From Gemmatimonadaceae bacterium (GTDB lineage Bacteria; Gemmatimonadota; Gemmatimonadetes; Gemmatimonadales; Gemmatimonadaceae), in the NCBI GenBank assembly GCA_025928335.1, contig JAICJQ010000003.1, positions 16,970 to 80,969 on the forward strand: 64,000 nt of DNA. Reading direction: 5' to 3'. The notes below the pieces were generated by a model. It did not search any database and was not told the DNA's origin. It worked only from the letters and a program-made list of their open reading frames with translations. A program made the position numbers and the translations under genes. This document shows positions 61,150 through 64,000 of this stretch, piece after piece. How positions within the stretch are numbered: position 1 is the first letter of the stretch; every line of letters begins with the position of its first letter.

Positions 61150-62377
61150 GTGACTCTTCCAGGTCGGCGAGAAACATGTGCTCGGCCTCCTGGCCGAGTG
61201 TCGCGTCCTCGATGACGGCATCGAGCTCGTAGTTGATCGCGACGCCAAGCGGGTTGAAGTCCGTCGAACCGACGCGCACCCAACGCCCGTCGACGACACT
61301 CGTTTTGGCGTGCATCATCTCGCCTCTCCACTCCCAGATACGCACGCCGTTCGTGAGCAGACGTCGATAGTAGCGCCGGGCGAGCAGCGAGACCCACGGA
61401 TGATCGTTTCGACTCGGCAGCAGGATGCGAACGTCCACGCCATCGCGGGCCGCGCCATTCAGCGCCTCGACCTCCGAGGGCGATGGCGTGAAATACGCCG
61501 TGGCGATCCAAATCGAACGACGCGCCGAAATCGCCTGAATCTGCAGCGCGCGCGAGACGCGGAGACGCAGCGGTTCTCCCTCGACGATACCGACGAGCGC
61601 GGGCGTGTCGGTCGCCGGATCGAGGTGCGCCCCGCGCGCCGGACGCCGCAGAAAACGGTGGGAACCGCGCCGTTCTTTGCCCGTGGCGCGCCGCCACATG
61701 TGGTCGAACGCCTGAATCATGTCGTGGGCGGCGGGTCCGTCCACTTTCACCGCGGGGTCGCGCCAGCGAGAGCGCTGGAGTTTCTGGACCCCGGTCGTCC
61801 ACTCGCGTCCAACGCCGACGCCGCCGGTGATTCCTACGCTGCCGTCCACGACGAGCAGCTTTCGATGGTCTCGCGGAACCATTCCGAACCAGGCACGAAT
61901 TCCGGGCGGATTGAACACAGCGACGGCGACGCCCGCCCGCTTCAACTGCTTGATGAATTTCTTCGATGTTCCGCGCGCCCCAATCCAGTCGAGGAGCAGA
62001 CGGACGTCGACGCCACGTTCGACGGCAGCGGTGAGCCGGTCGGCAAAGCGTTCGCCGACGTCGTCCGACCGAAAAATGTAGCTCTCGAGCGCGATGCTGG
62101 CCTTGGCGCAGTCGATCAAGTCGAGCATCGCGTCGAAGGTGGCAGGTCCGTCGCGCAGAAGCGCGACCCTGTTCCCGCTCGACACATCCGCCGCGGCGAT
62201 CCGCCAAAGACCACGGGCGAATGAAGGTCCCGGGGCGCTGGACACATCCACAACGCCCCGGTTCGATAGAAGGTCGCGAGCCGGAAGTGACACGCCGGCC
62301 ACTTCTACAGGATGTGTGCCTGGCTCGGGATGGGTCGACACGTGAGGATAGTTAGGGTTGTCGAGCGAACTGAACAA
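61127..62377 (-). CDS. Phospholipase D-like/cardiolipin synthase-type protein
   Basis: A 416-residue protein with two HKD motifs: [18 protein letters not shown] (H-x-K-x4-D) and [17 protein letters not shown]. The second is followed by [17 protein letters not shown], as in cardiolipin synthases and bacterial PLDs. The first ~80 residues have no clear domain, and no transmembrane helix is obvious, so it may lack the ClsA-type N-terminal helices. It probably transfers or hydrolyses phosphatidyl groups. It opens the PLD-PAP2-ligase-decarboxylase operon, with only 35 bp to the divergent fabI gene. Confidence 0.92.
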   Translation of the reverse strand: MFSSLDNPNYPHVSTHPEPGTHPVEVAGVSLPARDLLSNRGVVDVSSAPGPSFARGLWRIAAADVSSGNRVALLRDGPATFDAMLDLIDCAKASIALESYIFRSDDVGERFADRLTAAVERGVDVRLLLDWIGARGTSKKFIKQLKRAGVAVAVFNPPGIRAWFGMVPRDHRKLLVVDGSVGITGGVGVGREWTTGVQKLQRSRWRDPAVKVDGPAAHDMIQAFDHMWRRATGKERRGSHRFLRRPARGAHLDPATDTPALVGIVEGEPLRLRVSRALQIQAISARRSIWIATAYFTPSPSEVEALNGAARDGVDVRILLPSRNDHPWVSLLARRYYRRLLTNGVRIWEWRGEMMHAKTSVVDGRWVRVGSTDFNPLGVAINYELDAVIEDATLGQEAEHMFLADLEESREITLDK

Positions 62378-62412
62378 CCAGGATTTTGGCCGGGGCGGCT
62401 AATTTCTCCTCC

Positions 62413-63306
62413 ATGCTCAACATCGATCTGACGGGACGGCGCGCCCTGGTCGCCGGCGTGGCTGATGACGCGGGCTTCGGCTTCGCGATCGCAAAGGCTC
62501 TGGCTGAGGCCGGCGCTAGCGTTTCGGTCGGGACTTGGCCGCCGGCACTCAACATTTTCATGAACCTGCTCGAGCGCGGAAAGATGGACGAGTCGCGTCG
62601 CTTGTCGTCGGGCGAGTTGATGACGTTCGAGAAGATTTATCCGCTCGACGCCGTGTACGACACGTATGCCGAGATGCCCGAGGAGGTGCGCTCGAACAAG
62701 CGGTACAAGGACGTTGGCGACTGTACGATTTCCGGGCTCGCCGAGCGGCTCAAAGAAGACTTCGGCGAGCAGCCGCTCGACATCGTCGTGCACTCATTGG
62801 CCAATGGACCGGAAGTGAAGAAACCGCTGCTCGAAGTAAGCCGGCAGGGATATCTCGCGGCGGTCAGTGCGAGCGCGTACTCGATGGTGTCGATGATCCA
62901 GCGACTCGGACCGCTGCTTCGCCCCGGCGGGTCGTTTCTCTCGCTGACGTACATGGCGAGCGAGCGAGTGATTCCGGGCTATGGTGGCGGGATGTCGTCG
63001 GCGAAGGCAGCGCTGGAGAGTGACACGCGAACGCTCGCCTATGAAGCGGGCCGACGGTATGGCTGTCGGGTGAATACGATTTCCGCGGGGCCGCTCGCCT
63101 CCCGCGCGGCGAGCGCGATCGGCATCATCGAAAAGATGGTGGAGTATGTCGCGGTGAACGCGCCGCTGACCGAGAAGTTGACGGCGGACGAAGTCGGTCG
63201 AGCGGCGGCGTTCCTATCATCTCCTCTGGCGAGCGCGATCACCGGGACGACCATCTACGTGGACAAAGGCTACCACGCGATGGGCATGGCGGTGCAGGCG
63301 CCGTAA
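62413..63306 (+). CDS. fabI: FabI, enoyl-[acyl-carrier-protein] reductase (plant/apicomplexan type)
   Basis: The ATG at 62413 gives 297 residues. The N-terminal NAD-binding motif is [20 protein letters not shown]. The long insertion after [20 protein letters not shown] and the active-site region [16 protein letters not shown] (Tyr and Lys separated by seven residues) are the plant-type arrangement, not the E. coli Tyr-x6-Lys form. It reduces enoyl-ACP in fatty acid elongation using NADH. It is single on the plus strand, very close to the divergent PLD operon. Confidence 0.96.
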   Translation: MLNIDLTGRRALVAGVADDAGFGFAIAKALAEAGASVSVGTWPPALNIFMNLLERGKMDESRRLSSGELMTFEKIYPLDAVYDTYAEMPEEVRSNKRYKDVGDCTISGLAERLKEDFGEQPLDIVVHSLANGPEVKKPLLEVSRQGYLAAVSASAYSMVSMIQRLGPLLRPGGSFLSLTYMASERVIPGYGGGMSSAKAALESDTRTLAYEAGRRYGCRVNTISAGPLASRAASAIGIIEKMVEYVAVNAPLTEKLTADEVGRAAAFLSSPLASAITGTTIYVDKGYHAMGMAVQAP

Positions 63307-63347
63307 CCAACGATCCCGCTGCTCGCGATGCATCTCGGCGCCACGGC

Positions 63348-63412
63348 GGGATTGAAGGACGGGGGTGAAGGACGGGGGTGAAGGACGGGGGTGAAGGACG
63401 GGATTAAGGATC
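63348..63412. repeat. 13-bp tandem array downstream of the four-helix-bundle gene
   Basis: Five copies of a 13-bp unit: GGGATTGAAGGAC, three exact GGGGGTGAAGGAC and GGGATTAAGGATC. The array ends 2 bp before the stop codon of the four-helix-bundle gene (minus strand). Confidence 0.9.
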
Positions 63413-63414
63413 GG

Positions 63415-63834
63415 TCATGGCTTCTCGGCCCCAGGCTGCCTCACTCGCCCTCGACCGGTGTTGCTCACGAGTTGTCGTTCCTTTGCGGTGCTGTCGGCCT
63501 GAAGGCCGCGAATCATTCGAGAACTGCACAGCACGCCGCCGGCCAGGTTGATGGCTGTTTGATCGCGAATAATCCCGTATTCTCGCGCAATGTCGATCTG
63601 CCCGAGAAGCTCGGACGCCGATTTCGCGGCGGAGTCGAGGAACCTGCGATAGTCCTTCGGCGATGATGCCGCACGTCCCTCGGCGATGTTGTTGCACACC
63701 GACTCGGCAGCCGCGATCATCTGCGCCTTCAGTTCGGCGTATCCTCGCCGCGGGAAGTGCGAGACGACGTCGCGCACTTTGACCGCATTGATGACGGCGC
63801 ACTGCCACGCCTTCAACCCACGATAGTCCGACAT
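63415..63834 (-). CDS. Four-helix-bundle protein (23S rRNA intervening-sequence protein family)
   Basis: A 139-residue helical protein with the conserved pattern YRGLKAWQCAVINAVKV, ELKAQMIAAAESVCNNIAEG, KDYRRFLDSAAKSASELLGQ and DIAREYGII. This is the S23/IVP family, found in intervening sequences of some 23S rRNAs and related to Avd-like proteins of diversity-generating retroelements. The function is unknown, and no rRNA or reverse transcriptase is near. It is framed by two 13-bp tandem arrays of related sequence in opposite orientation. Confidence 0.9.
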   Translation of the reverse strand: MSDYRGLKAWQCAVINAVKVRDVVSHFPRRGYAELKAQMIAAAESVCNNIAEGRAASSPKDYRRFLDSAAKSASELLGQIDIAREYGIIRDQTAINLAGGVLCSSRMIRGLQADSTAKERQLVSNTGRGRVRQPGAEKP

Positions 63835-63903
63835 GCATTAGGATGACCGCGCGAGGTTGAATGAGCATCACCAAATCAGCCCTCCCCCGAATCAATCCAC
63901 GCC

Positions 63904-64000
63904 CCCGCCGTTCAAGCCCGCCGTTCAAGCCCGCCGTTCAAGCCCGCCGTTCACTCCCGCCGTTCACTCCCGCCGTTCACTCCCGCCGTTCACTCCCGCC
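63904..64000. repeat. 13-bp tandem array upstream of the four-helix-bundle gene (runs off the window)
   Basis: Seven full copies and a partial one of a 13-bp unit: CCCGCCGTTCAAG three times, then CCCGCCGTTCACT four times. The reverse complement resembles the 63348 unit at about 10 of 13 positions, so the arrays are related and inverted. It continues past the window. Confidence 0.92.

Noticed and set aside
61178-62224. 348-aa plus-strand ORF opposite the PLD gene
   Set aside because: Both HKD motifs are on the minus strand; this frame has none.
63415-63834. Diversity-generating retroelement accessory (Avd)
   Set aside because: Fold family is related, but no reverse transcriptase, template or variable repeat is in the window.
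63348-64000. CRISPR array
   Set aside because: Units are 13 bp and directly adjacent without spacers; no cas genes.

Overview
The window is about 64 kb of high-GC bacterial chromosome with closely packed genes. Several features suggest Gemmatimonadota (Gemmatimonadaceae-like) or a close soil relative. These are PadR regulators paired with very large ADOP-type MacB/FtsX permeases, a Ser/Thr kinase with a long TPR-like C-terminus, three RND efflux permeases, many short-signal lipoproteins, a plant-type FabI, and DUF3309, DUF6496 and DUF4142 proteins. This placement is inferred from gene content, because no rRNA gene is present. The only RNA gene seen is tRNA-Cys(GCA).

Layout. 1-9.3 kb: the 3' end of a metallophosphoesterase-cupredoxin fusion, an ECF sigma/zinc anti-sigma pair, and an efflux operon with two adaptors, one TolC and one RND pump. 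9.3-12.4 kb: a second ECF sigma operon encoding two proteins with related glycogen-binding-like domains, one in the inner membrane and one exported. 12.4-18.2 kb: an MFS transporter behind a CRP/FNR-like palindrome, an exported RidA-family protein, and the sensor kinase. 18.2-21.3 kb: PadR and ADOP permease 1, preceded by a near-perfect 21-bp-arm inverted repeat. 21.3-27.1 kb: lipoproteins, tRNA-Cys, DUF3309-PAP2, a basic DUF6496 protein, a macro domain protein, GNAT-MOSC, and two decayed genes (DUF1697 and HtrA). 27.1-33.9 kb: a complete tetR-tolC-adaptor-RND operon with a candidate operator. 33.9-37.3 kb: a NYN nuclease, two DUF4142 lipoproteins, a DUF1906 protein, and an imperfect inverted-repeat element. 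37.3-44.5 kb: an erythromycin-esterase-like protein without the family's catalytic histidines, upstream of a third RND pump, then a LysR/YeiH pair and a Tat-type Rieske protein. 44.6-52.6 kb: GGGGTCAGACTCC repeats, PadR-ADOP 2, a GMC dehydrogenase with its Tat-type small subunit, and ADOP 3 without PadR. 52.7-64 kb: EttA, an alpha/beta hydrolase with a MarR-GNAT fusion under a 25-bp palindrome, a CcdA/TlpA redox pair, a decarboxylase-RNA ligase-PAP2-PLD operon, FabI, and a four-helix-bundle gene between two 13-bp tandem arrays of related sequence.

Much of the window serves the cell envelope: efflux, lipid and phosphate handling, surface sensing and periplasmic redox. Start and stop codons overlap repeatedly (ATGA, GTGA, TGATG), which indicates translationally coupled operons. 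The least explained items are the sigma/glycogen-binding-domain operon, the inactive esterase-like protein coupled to an RND pump, the two-adaptor RND operon, and the inverted 13-bp arrays.
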